Shown: positions 8,210 through 18,258 of the stretch, in pieces | Layout of the letters: every line of letters begins with the position of its first letter | How positions within the stretch are numbered: the stretch's first letter is position 1 | Source: Paraburkholderia phytofirmans OLGA172 | GTDB lineage: Bacteria > Pseudomonadota > Gammaproteobacteria > Burkholderiales > Burkholderiaceae | Length of the DNA stretch: 64,000 nt | NCBI RefSeq assembly: GCF_001634365.1 | Contig: NZ_CP014578.1 | Span: 2,604,001 to 2,668,000, forward strand | Reading direction: 5' to 3' | The notes under the pieces: model-generated | Database searches by the model: none | What the model was told of the DNA's origin: nothing | Seen by the model: the letters and a program-made list of their open reading frames with translations, nothing else | Made by a program: the position numbers and the translations under genes

Positions 8210-9262
8210 TTATTGTACCGCGCCGACGACCGTGCAGCCGGTCAAGTGGCGAGGCGTTGCCGGACCGGGCAGGCCGACGGCCGCGCATTGATATGCCGGT
8301 ATCAAGTCGTTGAGTGCCGGGGCGCGCTGGATCACTTCAAGAATTTCGCGCGAATCATGCAGGCGCCGGATAGCTGCATGCAGCTCGGCGGCCTGCGGCC
8401 ACGTCCGCTTCAGATAGCTGAGCCACATTTTGACGCGTCCGTGCTCATGGCGCCCCGCGACACGGGCTTGCAGTTTTTTCAGGTAGCCGGCGAGCTGCCC
8501 CAGCACGGCCGGCCATTCCTCGCCGGAAGGCGTCCGGTCCATCAGCCCGCGTATGCGCAAGGCCAGGAAAGGATCCGACACGGCGCCGCGCCCGATCATC
8601 ACGTCAGCGCAGCCGCTGACCGCCCTGCACCGCTCCCAGTCGTCCACCGTCCAGACTTCTCCGTTGGCAATGACCGGCACGTCCACGGCGGCGTCGATCC
8701 GCGCGATCCACTCCCAGTGGGCCGGCGGCCGGTAGCCATGGTCACGCGTTCTGGCATGCACGACGATCGAGGCCGCGCCACCTTCCGCTAGCGCCGTGGC
8801 GCAGTCGATCGCGAGCGCGGTATCGGACACGCCGAGCCGCATTTTTGCTGTTACGGCGATGTCGGCGGCCACCGCGGCGCGAACGGACGAAACGATCCGG
8901 TTCAGCTGCTCAGGGTGAGCCAGCAGCATCGCGCCGCCACCGTGCCGGTTGACGACTTTGGCGGGACAACCGAAGTTCAGATCGAGTCCATGCGGCGACA
9001 AACTAGCCGCCTGGGCCGCATTCAGCGCCATCCATTCAGGGTCGCTGCCGAGCAACTGGATCACCATCGGCGTGCCGCTGGGTGTACGGCCTCCGTGAAG
9101 GACTTCGGGCGTATCCCTCTCGTAGACTCGCTCGGGAAGCACCGAGCCCGTCACCCTGACGAATTCGGACACGCACCCGTCGAATCCGCCCGTGCTGGTC
9201 AGCACGTCGCGCAATACGTAGTCCGCAAGCCCTTCCATGGGCGCAAGAAACAGCTGGCTCAT
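8210..9262 (-). CDS. dusC: tRNA-dihydrouridine synthase C
   Basis: FMN-dependent reductase that makes dihydrouridine at U16 of tRNA, in the cytoplasm. It is a 350-residue TIM barrel beginning LFLAPMEGL; the catalytic cysteine is C99 in LNFGCPAK, followed by GGGAMLL, AKMRLG and the phosphate-binding GRGAVSDP. The length and the DusC-type C-terminal helical domain fit the family. It sits between two copies of the rimO 5' region, suggesting it entered or was moved to this place. Assignment to DusC rather than DusA/B rests on motif resemblance. Confidence 0.9.
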   Translation of the reverse strand: MSQLFLAPMEGLADYVLRDVLTSTGGFDGCVSEFVRVTGSVLPERVYERDTPEVLHGGRTPSGTPMVIQLLGSDPEWMALNAAQAASLSPHGLDLNFGCPAKVVNRHGGGAMLLAHPEQLNRIVSSVRAAVAADIAVTAKMRLGVSDTALAIDCATALAEGGAASIVVHARTRDHGYRPPAHWEWIARIDAAVDVPVIANGEVWTVDDWERCRAVSGCADVMIGRGAVSDPFLALRIRGLMDRTPSGEEWPAVLGQLAGYLKKLQARVAGRHEHGRVKMWLSYLKRTWPQAAELHAAIRRLHDSREILEVIQRAPALNDLIPAYQCAAVGLPGPATPRHLTGCTVVGAVQ

Positions 9263-9307
9263 GCGAGAACGACGCCTAAGCTGCTTTTGCGAATCTTACG
9301 GTCAACC

Positions 9308-9430
9308 AAGGCTGACAAATCCGGCCCTCGGAATCGAAGGCGTAGGCGAGATAGGAAAACGGGTCTGCGACATAGATGGGGCGGACATACAGCGGTGGCG
9401 ACAGCGGCAAATGGGGACGGTGCGGCAAGG
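9308..9430 (-). pseudogene. Direct repeat copy 2: degraded rimO 5' fragment
   Basis: Encodes a 23-residue relic (MSQTRFPISPTPSIPRAGFV, then SLG) that ends at a stop exactly where intact rimO continues with CPKALVD. Leader sequence upstream of the ATG is also copied. It lies immediately upstream of dusC and is non-functional as a protein, but may still carry the ancestral promoter or leader. Confidence 0.85.
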
Positions 9431-9645
9431 GCTAAGAGGTGACAGGATCATGAGATCCGCGCCCCGCGACAAGCGCACGCAACCCGCGATTGAACCGTGC
9501 CCGCGACCGTCCGCTTGCGCCCGGCGCGCGGGCCACCGGGGTCGCACCCGGCACCGCCCGGCGCGACGTGCACACCCGGCCGCCGCCACGGTCCGTGAGG
9601 CGGACTCGCCAAGACGCGCTCGTCGCGTCGGCGCCGTGCTGCGGG

Positions 9646-10266
9646 TTACTTCTTCTCCGGTTCCGGGTTGCTTTGCGGATTAGTAGCCGGCGTGACCGGC
9701 GCGCCGGCCGCATTCACCGGGCCACCCGGCGTGAACGGGAAGGTGGCGAACATCGATTTCGCCTGGTTCTGCATCTGCTCCTGCATCTGCACGAACATGT
9801 TCTTCGACTGCTCGATATAGCTGGTCATCATGCCCTGCATCATCGGCGCCTGCATGTTCATGAACTGCGACCAGACTTCGGGGTTCATCGCCTTGCCTTC
9901 GTACAGGTTCTTCGACTGGTCGGCGAGCTTCGCCTGAATGTCGATGAAGGCCTGGATGTTCTTTTCCAGATACGTGCCCATCATGCCCTGCATCGCATGG
10001 CCGTAGAAACGGATGATCTGCGACAGCATCGACGACGAAAACATCGGCAAGCCGCCGCTTTCCTCTTCGAGAATGATCTGCAACAGGATGGCGCGCGTCA
10101 GATCCTCGTTGCTCTTCGCATCGATGACCTTGAAATCCTCCTGATCCAGCACGAGCTGCTTAACGTCCGTCAGCGTGATGTACGTGCTTGTCTCGGTATC
10201 GTAGAGTCGACGATTCGGATACTTCTTGATCAATCGTTCGGCTGTTTTCTTTGTAGTAGTAGTCAT
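9646..10266 (-). CDS. phaR: PHB synthesis regulator PhaR
   Basis: Cytoplasmic repressor that binds both PHB granules and phasin/pha promoters. The 206 residues start MTTTTKKTAE. The N-terminal DNA-binding PHB/PHA accumulation domain has KKYPNRRLYDTETSTYITL at about 14-32. Two accumulation-regulator repeats follow, rich in Met/Gln (FMNMQAPMMQGMM and MFVQMQEQMQ). The tail is Pro/Asn-rich. It is the last gene of phaC-phaA-phaB-phaR on the minus strand. The start at 10266 fits the conserved N-terminus; the longer upstream frame does not. Confidence 0.94.
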   Translation of the reverse strand: MTTTTKKTAERLIKKYPNRRLYDTETSTYITLTDVKQLVLDQEDFKVIDAKSNEDLTRAILLQIILEEESGGLPMFSSSMLSQIIRFYGHAMQGMMGTYLEKNIQAFIDIQAKLADQSKNLYEGKAMNPEVWSQFMNMQAPMMQGMMTSYIEQSKNMFVQMQEQMQNQAKSMFATFPFTPGGPVNAAGAPVTPATNPQSNPEPEKK

Positions 10267-10400
10267 GTAACGCCTTTGAGCGCAAGTTGAGCGCGGAAAC
10301 GGCGTCATACCGACTGCGCAATCGGGCAATCGCACAGTCGAGACGCCGCCGGAACCATCTGAGCAGAAGCACGCCGCCTTGTGAGCGGCGCGCCGATGAC

Positions 10401-11141
10401 TCAGCCCATATGCAAACCGCCATTCAGCGAAAAATCCGCGCCCGTGGAGAAACCCGATTCGTCCGAGGCGAGCCATGCCACGATCGAACCGATTTCACCC
10501 GGCTGGCCGAGACGGCGCACCGGAATCGTCGCGACGATCTTTTCCAGCACATCCGGGCGGATCGACTTGACCATATCCGTACCAATGTAGCCCGGCGACA
10601 CGGTGTTCACCGTCACGCCTTTGGTGGCCACTTCCTGCGCCAGCGACATCGTGAAGCCGTGAATGCCGGCCTTCGCGGTCGAGTAGTTGGTCTGGCCGAA
10701 CTGGCCCTTCTGGCCATTCACCGACGAAATGTTGATGACTCGCCCGAAGCCGCGCTCGACCATGCCGTCGATCACCTGCTTGGTGACGTTGAACAGGCTG
10801 GTCAGGTTAGTGTCGATCACCGCCGTCCAGTCTTCGTGCGTCATCTTGCGGAACACGACGTCGCGCGTAATCCCGGCGTTGTTCACCAGTACATCGATCT
10901 CGCCGACTTCGGCCTTGACCTTGTCGAACGCCGCCTTGGTCGATTCCCAGTCACCGACATTGCCTTCGGACGCAATGAAATCGTAGCCGAGCGCCTTCTG
11001 CTCTTCGAGCCACTTCACGCGGCGCGGCGAGTTCGGGCCACAACCTGCAACGACCTTGAAACCCTCTTTGTGCAGCCGTTGGCAAATGCTCGTGCCGATA
11101 CCGCCCATCCCGCCCGTTACGTACGCAATTCGCTGTGTCAT
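10401..11141 (-). CDS. phaB: Acetoacetyl-CoA reductase
   Basis: NADPH-dependent short-chain dehydrogenase making (R)-3-hydroxybutyryl-CoA, the PHB monomer. The 246 residues show the nucleotide motif TGGMGGIG (9-16), NNAG (87-90), and the catalytic S140, Y153 and K157 (NYSTAKAG). Its place between phaA and phaR makes PhaB more likely than FabG. Transcribed with phaC and phaA. Confidence 0.95.
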   Translation of the reverse strand: MTQRIAYVTGGMGGIGTSICQRLHKEGFKVVAGCGPNSPRRVKWLEEQKALGYDFIASEGNVGDWESTKAAFDKVKAEVGEIDVLVNNAGITRDVVFRKMTHEDWTAVIDTNLTSLFNVTKQVIDGMVERGFGRVINISSVNGQKGQFGQTNYSTAKAGIHGFTMSLAQEVATKGVTVNTVSPGYIGTDMVKSIRPDVLEKIVATIPVRRLGQPGEIGSIVAWLASDESGFSTGADFSLNGGLHMG

Positions 11142-11334
11142 AAACTACACTCCGTTTTTCGTTTTCGAGGCGCCGACCGGCTGCCTCTTCCCTCGCCTGG
11201 TGGATCATCTCCACTGCCGCCGGGCGACCGGCCGACGAGGCCATTGCTCGCCGCGCACCACCTGTTGCCAGGTGACGCGCGGCAACCCTGCTTTAGCGCC
11301 TGCTAAAACCTACCGAGCCCACTTGAGCCTGCTC

Positions 11335-11381
11335 GAGGCCCGGATTTGAGGCCCGGATTTGAGGCTCGGATTTGAGGCTCG
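11335..11381. repeat. 13-bp tandem repeat between phaB and phaA
   Basis: GAGGCCCGGATTT occurs at 11335-11347 and 11348-11360, with GAGGCTCGGATTT at 11361-11373 and a partial unit to 11381. The array touches the phaA stop codon, in the phaA-phaB intergenic mRNA. Confidence 0.9.
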
Positions 11382-12563
11382 TCAAGCGCGCTCGAGCGCC
11401 AGCGCCACGCCCATGCCGCCGCCGATACACAACGACGCCAGACCCTTCTTCGCATCGCGCTTCTGCATTTCGTGCAGCAGCGTGACGAGAATCCGGCAAC
11501 CGGACGCGCCGATCGGATGGCCGATCGCAATCGCGCCGCCGTTCACGTTGATCTTCGACGCGTCCCAGCCCATCTGCTGATTCACGGCTACCGCCTGCGC
11601 AGCGAACGCTTCGTTGATTTCCATCAGGTCGAGATCGGCCGGCGTCCAGCCCGCGCGCTCGAGACAGCGGCGCGACGCAGGAACCGGGCCCATGCCCATC
11701 ACCTTCGGATCCAGACCCGAGGTGGCGTAAGCCTTGATGCGCGCAAGCGGCGTGAGGCCGAGCGCTTCGGCCTTCTTCGCCGACATCACCAGCACGGCCG
11801 CCGCGCCGTCGTTCAGGCCCGACGCGTTGGCCGCCGTGACCGTGCCTTCCTTCGAGAAAGCCGGCTTCAGACCCGCCAGCGATTCAGCCGTCACGCCGTG
11901 ACGCACGAACTCGTCGGTTGCGAAACGCAGCGGCTCGCCCTTGCGTTGCGGAATCTCGACCGGCACGATTTCGTCGTTGAAGCGGCCCGACTTCTGCGCG
12001 GCTTCCGCCTTGTTCTGCGACAGCGCCGCGAACGCGTCCTGCTGCTCGCGCGTAATGCCGTATTCCTTGGCGACGTTCTCCGCCGTCACGCCCATGTGGT
12101 ACTGGTTGTAGACGTCCCACAGGCCGTCGACGATCATCGAGTCGATCAGCTTCGCGTCGCCCATGCGGAAACCGTCGCGCGAGCCCGGCAGCACGTGCGG
12201 CGCCGCGCTCATGTTTTCCTGACCACCGGCAATCACGATGTCGGCATCGCCCGCGATGATCGCGTTGGCCGCCAGCATCACAGCCTTCAGGCCCGAGCCG
12301 CACACCACGTTGATCGTCATGCCGGGCACGGCCGTTGGCAGCCCCGCCTTGATCAGCGACTGACGCGCCGGATTCTGGCCCGAACCTGCCGTCAGCACCT
12401 GCCCCAGGATGACTTCGCTGACCTGCTCAGGCTTCAGACCAGACCGTTCGAGCACGGCGCGAATCACCGTCGCGCCGAGTTCGGGCGCGGCGATCTTCGC
12501 CAGCGACCCACCGAATTTGCCAACTGCCGTACGGGCGGCCGATACGATCACAACATCAGTCAT
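11382..12563 (-). CDS. phaA: Acetyl-CoA acetyltransferase (PHB thiolase)
   Basis: Condenses two acetyl-CoA to acetoacetyl-CoA, the first step of PHB synthesis. The nucleophile is C88 (NVVCGSG), with [18 protein letters not shown] and SLCIGGGMG completing the active site; 393 residues. MTDVV at 12563 is chosen as start because GGAGG is eight bases upstream; the ATG two codons earlier would be too close. It lies between phaC and phaB. Confidence 0.95.
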   Translation of the reverse strand: MTDVVIVSAARTAVGKFGGSLAKIAAPELGATVIRAVLERSGLKPEQVSEVILGQVLTAGSGQNPARQSLIKAGLPTAVPGMTINVVCGSGLKAVMLAANAIIAGDADIVIAGGQENMSAAPHVLPGSRDGFRMGDAKLIDSMIVDGLWDVYNQYHMGVTAENVAKEYGITREQQDAFAALSQNKAEAAQKSGRFNDEIVPVEIPQRKGEPLRFATDEFVRHGVTAESLAGLKPAFSKEGTVTAANASGLNDGAAAVLVMSAKKAEALGLTPLARIKAYATSGLDPKVMGMGPVPASRRCLERAGWTPADLDLMEINEAFAAQAVAVNQQMGWDASKINVNGGAIAIGHPIGASGCRILVTLLHEMQKRDAKKGLASLCIGGGMGVALALERA

Positions 12564-12698
12564 TTCCATGTCCTCCGGGCACCTCGGCCGAATCCGCCGC
12601 AGCCCGTCAAGTTAAAAATCTTGTTGCTCATGCGCCCTTGCCTATCCGGACGCGCATTCATACCGCCAAACGATCCGCGCCTTCAGGCGCGCTACAGC

Positions 12699-14609
12699 CT
12701 ACTCCCGTTGCCGCACATACCGCCCAGGCGCGGGCTCGATCACCGGGAATTCCGCGGAGCCGGCTTCGGCGCGCGGCTTCACCTTCTTGCCGCCATACTG
12801 GTCGAGCCACGTGGTCCATTCGGGCCACCAGCTGCCAGGCACTTCGGCCGCCTGGTCGAGCCATTCGTCCGGACTTTCCGGCAACGTCCTGACGTCGCCT
12901 TCCAGGGTCCAGTAGTTGCGCTTTTTCTTCGCCGGCGGATTGATCACCCCTGCGATATGACCCGACGCGCCGAGCACGAACTTCAGCGGCCCGGTGAGCA
13001 GCGGCACCGACGCATAGGCGGTTTGCCACGGCACGATATGGTCTTCGCGTGAACCGTAGATGAAGGTGGGCACATCGATCTTCGAGAGGTCGATCGGCTC
13101 GCCGCAGGTGGTCAACGCACCCGGCTCGCGCAGACGATTCTCGAGATACGTGTTACGCAGATACCAGACATACATCGGGCCCGGCAGACTGGTCGAATCG
13201 CTGTTCCAGTACAGCAGATCGAACGGCACCGGCGTGCGCCCCTTGAGGTAATTGTCGACGACGTAGTTCCACACCAGATCGTTCGGCCGCAGGAACGAGA
13301 AGGTGTTGGCGAATTCGATGCCGCGCATCAAGCCGGGAACGCTGCCGTTCTTGCCGCCGATGGTCTGCTCGCGCATCTGCACATGCGCCTCGTCGACGAA
13401 CACGTCGAGCACGCCCGTGTCGGAGAAGTCGAGCATTGCGGTGAGCAAGGTCATCGACGCGGCCGGATGCTGGCCGCGCGCTGCCGCCACCGCCAGCGCC
13501 GTGGCCAGCATGGTGCCGCCCACGCAGAAACCCAGCGTGTTGATCTGCTCGCGGCCGCTGATCTTGCTGACCGTGTCGATCGCCTCGAGGACGCCCTCGC
13601 CGATGTAGTCGTCCCACGTCTTGCTGGCGACCGATGCATCCGCATTACGCCACGAAATCAGGAACACCTGATGACCCGAATCGAGCCCGTGCGCGACCAG
13701 CGAGTTCTCCGGCTGCAGATCGAGAATGTAGAACTTGTTGATGCAAGGCGGCACGATCAGCAGCGGCCGCTCACGCACGGTGGCCGTGCGCGGCTTGTAC
13801 TGGATCAACTGCATCAGGTCGTTCTCGAACACGACCGAGCCTTCGGTAGTCGCGAGATTTTCGCCGACCACGAAACGCGATTCGTCCGTCTGCGAAATCT
13901 TGCCGCGCTGCAGGTCGCCCAGCAGATTCATCACGCCCTGCCGCAAGCTCTCGCCCTGGCTATCCACCAAGGTCTTTTGCGCTTCCGGATTCAATGCGAA
14001 GAAGTTGCTGGGCGACGCCGCCGCGGTCCATTGCTGAACGGCGAAACGGACGCGCTCGCGCATCTTCGGTTCCGTTTCGAGCGCGTCGACCATTTCCTGC
14101 AGATAGCGCGCGTTCAACAGATACCACGCCGCGGTAAATGCGTAGGCGGGCGCCGCGCTCCACGCGTCGGAACTGAAGCGGCGGTCCTTGAGTTCGGGGG
14201 CTTTCGTCGTGGAAGTGGCCGCCTGCTGGATCAACTCCATCGCCTCGCGCGAATAATCGGCTTGCAGTTTTTGCAGACGCTCCGTTGGAATCGCGGCGCC
14301 CGGAACATTGAGTCCGGCGAATGAAGGCATTGGCGGCAGGGATCCCGCAGCCAGTTTGCTGAAGTCGGGCATGCCCGGAAACGACGGCATCTGCGGCAAG
14401 CCCATGTGCGGCATCTGTGGCATCTGCGGCATCGGGAAAGGCATGCCATTGCCGCCTGGCGACGCGCCGAGCGAACGCCACGCGTTCGTCCAGGCGTCGA
14501 GTAACTGCTGCATGCCTGCGGCCGGCGTTGCGCCGCTCGTACTAGCCTGCTGCGTGTGCTCCGTCGAGGAGTCAGTGTTGGGGGAGGTTGAAGAATGTGA
14601 AGCTGCCAT
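12699..14609 (-). CDS. phaC: Class I polyhydroxyalkanoate synthase
   Basis: Polymerises (R)-3-hydroxyacyl-CoA into PHB at the granule surface. It is an alpha/beta-hydrolase; the lipase-like box LGFCVGG places the catalytic cysteine at C362. The triad aspartate is in SREDHIVPW and the histidine in GASGHIAGV. From ATG 14609 the protein has 636 residues. The start is uncertain: ATG at 14660 and TTG at 14756 are in frame. Residues about 56-81 are unusually rich in Met and Pro (repeated PQMP). It is the first gene of the pha operon. Confidence 0.93.
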   Translation of the reverse strand: MAASHSSTSPNTDSSTEHTQQASTSGATPAAGMQQLLDAWTNAWRSLGASPGGNGMPFPMPQMPQMPHMGLPQMPSFPGMPDFSKLAAGSLPPMPSFAGLNVPGAAIPTERLQKLQADYSREAMELIQQAATSTTKAPELKDRRFSSDAWSAAPAYAFTAAWYLLNARYLQEMVDALETEPKMRERVRFAVQQWTAAASPSNFFALNPEAQKTLVDSQGESLRQGVMNLLGDLQRGKISQTDESRFVVGENLATTEGSVVFENDLMQLIQYKPRTATVRERPLLIVPPCINKFYILDLQPENSLVAHGLDSGHQVFLISWRNADASVASKTWDDYIGEGVLEAIDTVSKISGREQINTLGFCVGGTMLATALAVAAARGQHPAASMTLLTAMLDFSDTGVLDVFVDEAHVQMREQTIGGKNGSVPGLMRGIEFANTFSFLRPNDLVWNYVVDNYLKGRTPVPFDLLYWNSDSTSLPGPMYVWYLRNTYLENRLREPGALTTCGEPIDLSKIDVPTFIYGSREDHIVPWQTAYASVPLLTGPLKFVLGASGHIAGVINPPAKKKRNYWTLEGDVRTLPESPDEWLDQAAEVPGSWWPEWTTWLDQYGGKKVKPRAEAGSAEFPVIEPAPGRYVRQRE

Positions 14610-14726
14610 ACCTGCTTTTGACCGGTAAGTCCTTGCGGACGGGTTGAGAGGCAGGTTCATGCGCACGTGGGCGATTGCTCGCGACCTCGTCACGCCCTGT
14701 CCCATGTACGAGGAGCTGTGAGGAAC

Positions 14727-14756
14727 ATTCTTGCTCCCCATCGCAAGGCATGTCAA
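14727..14756 (-). promoter_or_regulatory. Candidate sigma-70 promoter for phaC
   Basis: On the minus strand a perfect TTGACA (14756-14751) is followed after 18 bp by AAGAAT (14732-14727; four of six consensus bases). Transcription from here would leave a leader of about 110 nt before the preferred phaC ATG. Confidence 0.45.
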
Positions 14757-15056
14757 TGCTTGTTCCCGATTTTGCCGCAGTGCGATAGTTTTTTAATTAT
14801 CGTTTTCCCTGTGTGGTAGATCGCGCTTCTGGAACCTGAGTTGACAAGTGCCGGCGCAAGCGAAAAAACGCCCATAATGCATGGGTTTATGTACATTTTG
14901 CCGTTCGCAAACGAACATTTCCGGCGGCAGATTTATGGCTGCGTGGCGAATTCCGGCAGCGCAGCAAAAAAGCGTGCCGCGCCCCCGAAGAAACCCTCAT
15001 ACGCGTGCTCGCTGGGAGGCGTCGCGCCCACCGTAGCGGGCGCCGGAGCGGCCAGC
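14757..15056. other. phaC/pgeF intergenic region
   Basis: About 300 bp without a supportable gene. It has an A+T-rich patch near 14785-14805 (TTTTTTAATTAT) that may belong to the pha promoter region. No terminator is evident for pgeF. Confidence 0.5.
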
Positions 15057-15914
15057 CTATTCCGCGATCGTCTGCGCCTGATCGTCCAGCCAGATCAGCG
15101 CGGCCATGCGCCCAGTCTCGCGATCGCGGCGATAGGAATAGAAACGCTCATGTTGCGTGACCGTGCACAGATCGCCGCCGACAATGCGCGTGACGCCGAG
15201 CCGCTGCAAGCGCAAACGCGCCAGCGCCGCGAGATCGGCAAGATATTTGCCGGGGTTTTGCGGATGCGTAACGAATGCATCCGCGGTGGCCTCGCGTTGC
15301 GCGCCGTCCACGCCATTCATGAAGGCGTCACGCACATCTGCACCCACCTCGAAGGCGCCCGGCCCGATCGCCGGGCCGAGATAGGCGTGCAACGATGCGG
15401 CCTCCACGCCGGCGAGACCGGCGACGCGCTCTGCGGTTTGTTCGACGATGCCCGCTGCCAGGCCACGCCAGCCGGCATGGGCCGCACCGACCGCACGCCC
15501 TGCTTCGTCGCATAACAGCACCGGCATGCAATCGGCGACCATCACGACACACACCGTGCCGGCCCGATCGGTGACACTGGCGTCCGCTCGTGTCGGCGCG
15601 CCGCTGGCGTGAGCCTGAGCAAGCGCATCTTCAGCCCGCACGATGCCGGCGCCGTGAATCTGTTCGAGCCACGCGGCCTCGCCTACGCCTGCCAGACTCA
15701 GCAGCCGCGCGCGATTGGTTGCGACCGCGGCGGGATCGTCGCCCGCTTTCATCCCCAGATTCAGGCCGCCGGGCTGGTCCACGCCATCCTGCCAGCGGCC
15801 GAACGGCGGCTCGCTCACGCCGCCGTTGCGCGTGGTGACGAGCGCACGCACCCGGGGCGACACGTTCCATGCCGGTTGCACGACATCGGCAAAGCTCAGC
15901 GCGGGCAAGCTCAT
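15057..15914 (-). CDS. pgeF: Purine nucleoside phosphorylase / laccase-domain protein
   Basis: Member of the YfiH/PgeF (Cu-oxidase_4) family. Such enzymes act on adenosine and inosine, and PgeF is proposed to correct peptidoglycan precursor errors. The metal and active-site motifs are [15 protein letters not shown] (cysteine) and AAHAGWRGL (histidine); FYSYRRD near the C-terminus is typical. The 285 residues include no signal peptide. It overlaps rluD by 4 bp (ATGA), so they are translationally coupled, an arrangement common in proteobacteria. Confidence 0.92.
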   Translation of the reverse strand: MSLPALSFADVVQPAWNVSPRVRALVTTRNGGVSEPPFGRWQDGVDQPGGLNLGMKAGDDPAAVATNRARLLSLAGVGEAAWLEQIHGAGIVRAEDALAQAHASGAPTRADASVTDRAGTVCVVMVADCMPVLLCDEAGRAVGAAHAGWRGLAAGIVEQTAERVAGLAGVEAASLHAYLGPAIGPGAFEVGADVRDAFMNGVDGAQREATADAFVTHPQNPGKYLADLAALARLRLQRLGVTRIVGGDLCTVTQHERFYSYRRDRETGRMAALIWLDDQAQTIAE

Positions 15915-17242
15915 GCGTGACCGTCCTCGTTGGGTTCGTCGTGCTCGGCGCGATTGTCGTCTTCGTCGCCTTCGTCGTAATCGCCGCCACCGTGTGCTTC
16001 GTCTTCGTCGGCGTAGTCGTCCAGCGAAGCGTCGCCCGGCGAGGCGTCGCCCGGCGAGGCGTCGTAATCGTCTTCCTCGTAGTATGTCTCGTCGAACTCG
16101 CCCGCGTCGTCACGCCCGAGGCCGAGCGCCGCCGACAGCACCTGCATGTCTTCCGGTGCATCGGCACGCCATTGCATGGTGCGGCCGGTTTGCGGGTGGA
16201 TCAGGCCGAGGCGCCACGCATGCAGCGCCTGGCGTGCGAAACCGTCTGGCAACGGCGTCACCGAGCGCTTGCCGCGCGCGCGCCCATAAACCGGATCGCC
16301 GAGCAGCGGATGGCCGATGTGCGCGCAATGCACGCGAATCTGATGGGTGCGGCCGGTTTCCAGATCGCAATGAATCGCGGTGACCGGCTGACGCTGCCAG
16401 ATCGCGGTGTCCACGCGCCGGAAATGCGTGCGTGCCGCTTTGCCCGATGCGCTCGTCACCACCGCCATGCGCGTGCGTTCGCGCGGATCGCGGCCGATCG
16501 GCGCGTCGATGGTGCCCTCTTCGGGCATGTTGCCCCACACCAGCGCGAGATAGCGGCGCTTCACCGTGCGTGCCTGGAGCTGGCGCACCAGATCGGTCTG
16601 CGCCTCGAGCGTGCGCGCCACCACCATCAGACCGGACGTTTCCTTATCGAGCCGATGGACGATACCCGCACGCGGCAGGCCGGCCGCAGCGTCGCCATAG
16701 CGGTACAGCAGACCGTTCAGAACGGTGCCGCTCCAGTTGCCGGCGGCCGGATGCACGACCATGCCAGCCGGCTTGTTGATGACCACGAGCGTGTCGTCCT
16801 CGTAGACAATCTCGAGCGGCACCGGCTCGGGTGTGAACGCGAGCTGCTCCGGCAGCAGATCGGGCACGAGCTCGATGGTCGCGCCAAGCGGCACCGGCTG
16901 GCGGATCTTCGCCGGCTTGCCGTCGATGCGCACCCGCTCCGACTCGATCCAGCTTTGCAGCCGGTTACGTGAAAACTCCGGAAAGACCCGGGCGAGCACC
17001 TTGTCGAGCCGTTCGCCGGCCAGTTCGTCGGGCACGGCGACGCTGCGCGGCGACTCGTCCGCCACGCGGCTCGCCACCGTCGGCACCCTGCTTTGCGGGC
17101 CGGCGGCGGCGAGCGCGTCGCTGCCGAGATCGTCGTCGAGTGAATCGACGCCCAACGCGTCGGAGGGGTCAGCGCTTACGCTATAATCTTTGTTGCTATT
17201 CCCGGCACCGGTTGCGGCGCCTGGAGTATTTGAGCGGGTCAT
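15911..17242 (-). CDS. rluD: 23S rRNA pseudouridine synthase RluD with acidic tail
   Basis: Makes pseudouridines 1911, 1915 and 1917 in helix 69 of 23S rRNA. An S4 domain lies at about residues 73-125, and the RluA-type catalytic domain carries D199 in [10 protein letters not shown]. coli RluD has about 326 residues; this protein has 443. The excess is a 60-70 residue disordered N-terminus and a strongly acidic C-terminus from about 376 (EEDDYD, repeated DASPG, ending EDGHA). The catalytic core is intact. Co-transcribed with pgeF. Confidence 0.94.
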   Translation of the reverse strand: MTRSNTPGAATGAGNSNKDYSVSADPSDALGVDSLDDDLGSDALAAAGPQSRVPTVASRVADESPRSVAVPDELAGERLDKVLARVFPEFSRNRLQSWIESERVRIDGKPAKIRQPVPLGATIELVPDLLPEQLAFTPEPVPLEIVYEDDTLVVINKPAGMVVHPAAGNWSGTVLNGLLYRYGDAAAGLPRAGIVHRLDKETSGLMVVARTLEAQTDLVRQLQARTVKRRYLALVWGNMPEEGTIDAPIGRDPRERTRMAVVTSASGKAARTHFRRVDTAIWQRQPVTAIHCDLETGRTHQIRVHCAHIGHPLLGDPVYGRARGKRSVTPLPDGFARQALHAWRLGLIHPQTGRTMQWRADAPEDMQVLSAALGLGRDDAGEFDETYYEEDDYDASPGDASPGDASLDDYADEDEAHGGGDYDEGDEDDNRAEHDEPNEDGHA

Positions 17243-17280
17243 TGAGTCTGGGTCACCTGGACGTAAAGCTAGACTGGAAA

Positions 17281-18141
17281 ATGCGAGCCTTGAACACCAT
17301 CACTAAAACGGCGCTCAATTTGGCGGCCATCAAGAAGGCGGCCCGGAAAGTGGCCGGATACATTGCGTGCGCCGCAGCCGTCGCCATTATTGCGGCTTGT
17401 CACGGCCTGCCGGAAAAAACCGACGAGACGGCTACGTGGAACAACAACAAATTATATACGGAGGCGAACGACGCTCTGACCGGTGGTGATTTCGGCAAGT
17501 GCGCCAAGTATTTCGAGATGCTCGAAGGCCGCGATCCGTTCGGCCACTTTGCCCAGCAAGCGCAGATCAACGTCGCGTATTGCAACTGGAAAGATAACGA
17601 AAACGCCGCCGCCGACCAGGCGATCGACCGCTTCATCCAGTTGCACCCGGATCACCCGGACATCGCCTACGCCTACTACCTGAAAGGCATGATCCACTTC
17701 AACGACGACCTCGGTCTGTTCGGCCGCTTCTCCGGCCAGGACATGAGCGAGCGCGATCCGAAGTCGCTGCGCGAGTCGTATGACGCGTTCAAGGTCGTGG
17801 TCGACAAGTACCCGAACAGCAAGTATGCGCCGGACGCCGCGCAACGCATGCGCTATATCGTGAACGCGCTGGCGTCGCACGAAGTCCACGCGGCGGATTA
17901 TTACTACCGCCGTGGCGCCTACGTCGCCGCGATCAACCGCGCGCAACTGGCGTTGAGGGAATACAAAAACGCGCCGGCTATCGAAGACGCACTGCACATC
18001 ATGATGCTCTCGTACGAGAAGCTGAATCAGCCGCAACTGGCCGACGACACGAAGCGCATTCTGGCAGGCACCTTCCCCGACAGCCCGTACATCACGGGCC
18101 ATGCAAGGCCGGGTAAGGAAAAGTCGTGGTGGCAGTTCTAA
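17281..18141 (+). CDS. bamD: Outer-membrane assembly lipoprotein BamD
   Basis: Essential part of the BAM complex that inserts beta-barrel proteins into the outer membrane. The 286 residues begin with a lipoprotein signal whose lipobox IIAAC puts the acylated cysteine near residue 40. TPR repeats follow, with conserved stretches [10 protein letters not shown] and [14 protein letters not shown]. The ATG at 17281 is the only start giving a proper signal peptide. The gene is divergent from rluD with only 38 bp between them, so their promoters must overlap. Confidence 0.95.
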   Translation: MRALNTITKTALNLAAIKKAARKVAGYIACAAAVAIIAACHGLPEKTDETATWNNNKLYTEANDALTGGDFGKCAKYFEMLEGRDPFGHFAQQAQINVAYCNWKDNENAAADQAIDRFIQLHPDHPDIAYAYYLKGMIHFNDDLGLFGRFSGQDMSERDPKSLRESYDAFKVVVDKYPNSKYAPDAAQRMRYIVNALASHEVHAADYYYRRGAYVAAINRAQLALREYKNAPAIEDALHIMMLSYEKLNQPQLADDTKRILAGTFPDSPYITGHARPGKEKSWWQF

Positions 18142-18169
18142 GCCGCACCACGCACTGAGAATCCGCTGC

Positions 18170-18209
18170 AAACAAAAACGCCACGACTTCGGTCGTGGCG
18201 TTTTTGTTT
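18170..18209. terminator. Strong bidirectional terminator, bamD / rlmD
   Basis: A perfect 18-bp stem closed by a TTCG tetraloop (18170-18187 with 18192-18209) has A-rich and T-rich outer arms, so it can stop transcription of both bamD and convergent rlmD. Confidence 0.93.
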
Positions 18210-18258
18210 GGACAGCATCGCCAGCTATGCATCACAAGCGGATATCAGGCAGGTGCGC

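Noticed and set aside
13383..14324. A long plus-strand frame opposite phaC
   Set aside because: Codon pattern is that of an antisense shadow; phaC has full catalytic motifs on the other strand.
14610..14756. TTG-started longer form of phaC
   Set aside because: The extra 49 residues have no family likeness, and the TTG itself is part of a perfect -35 box.
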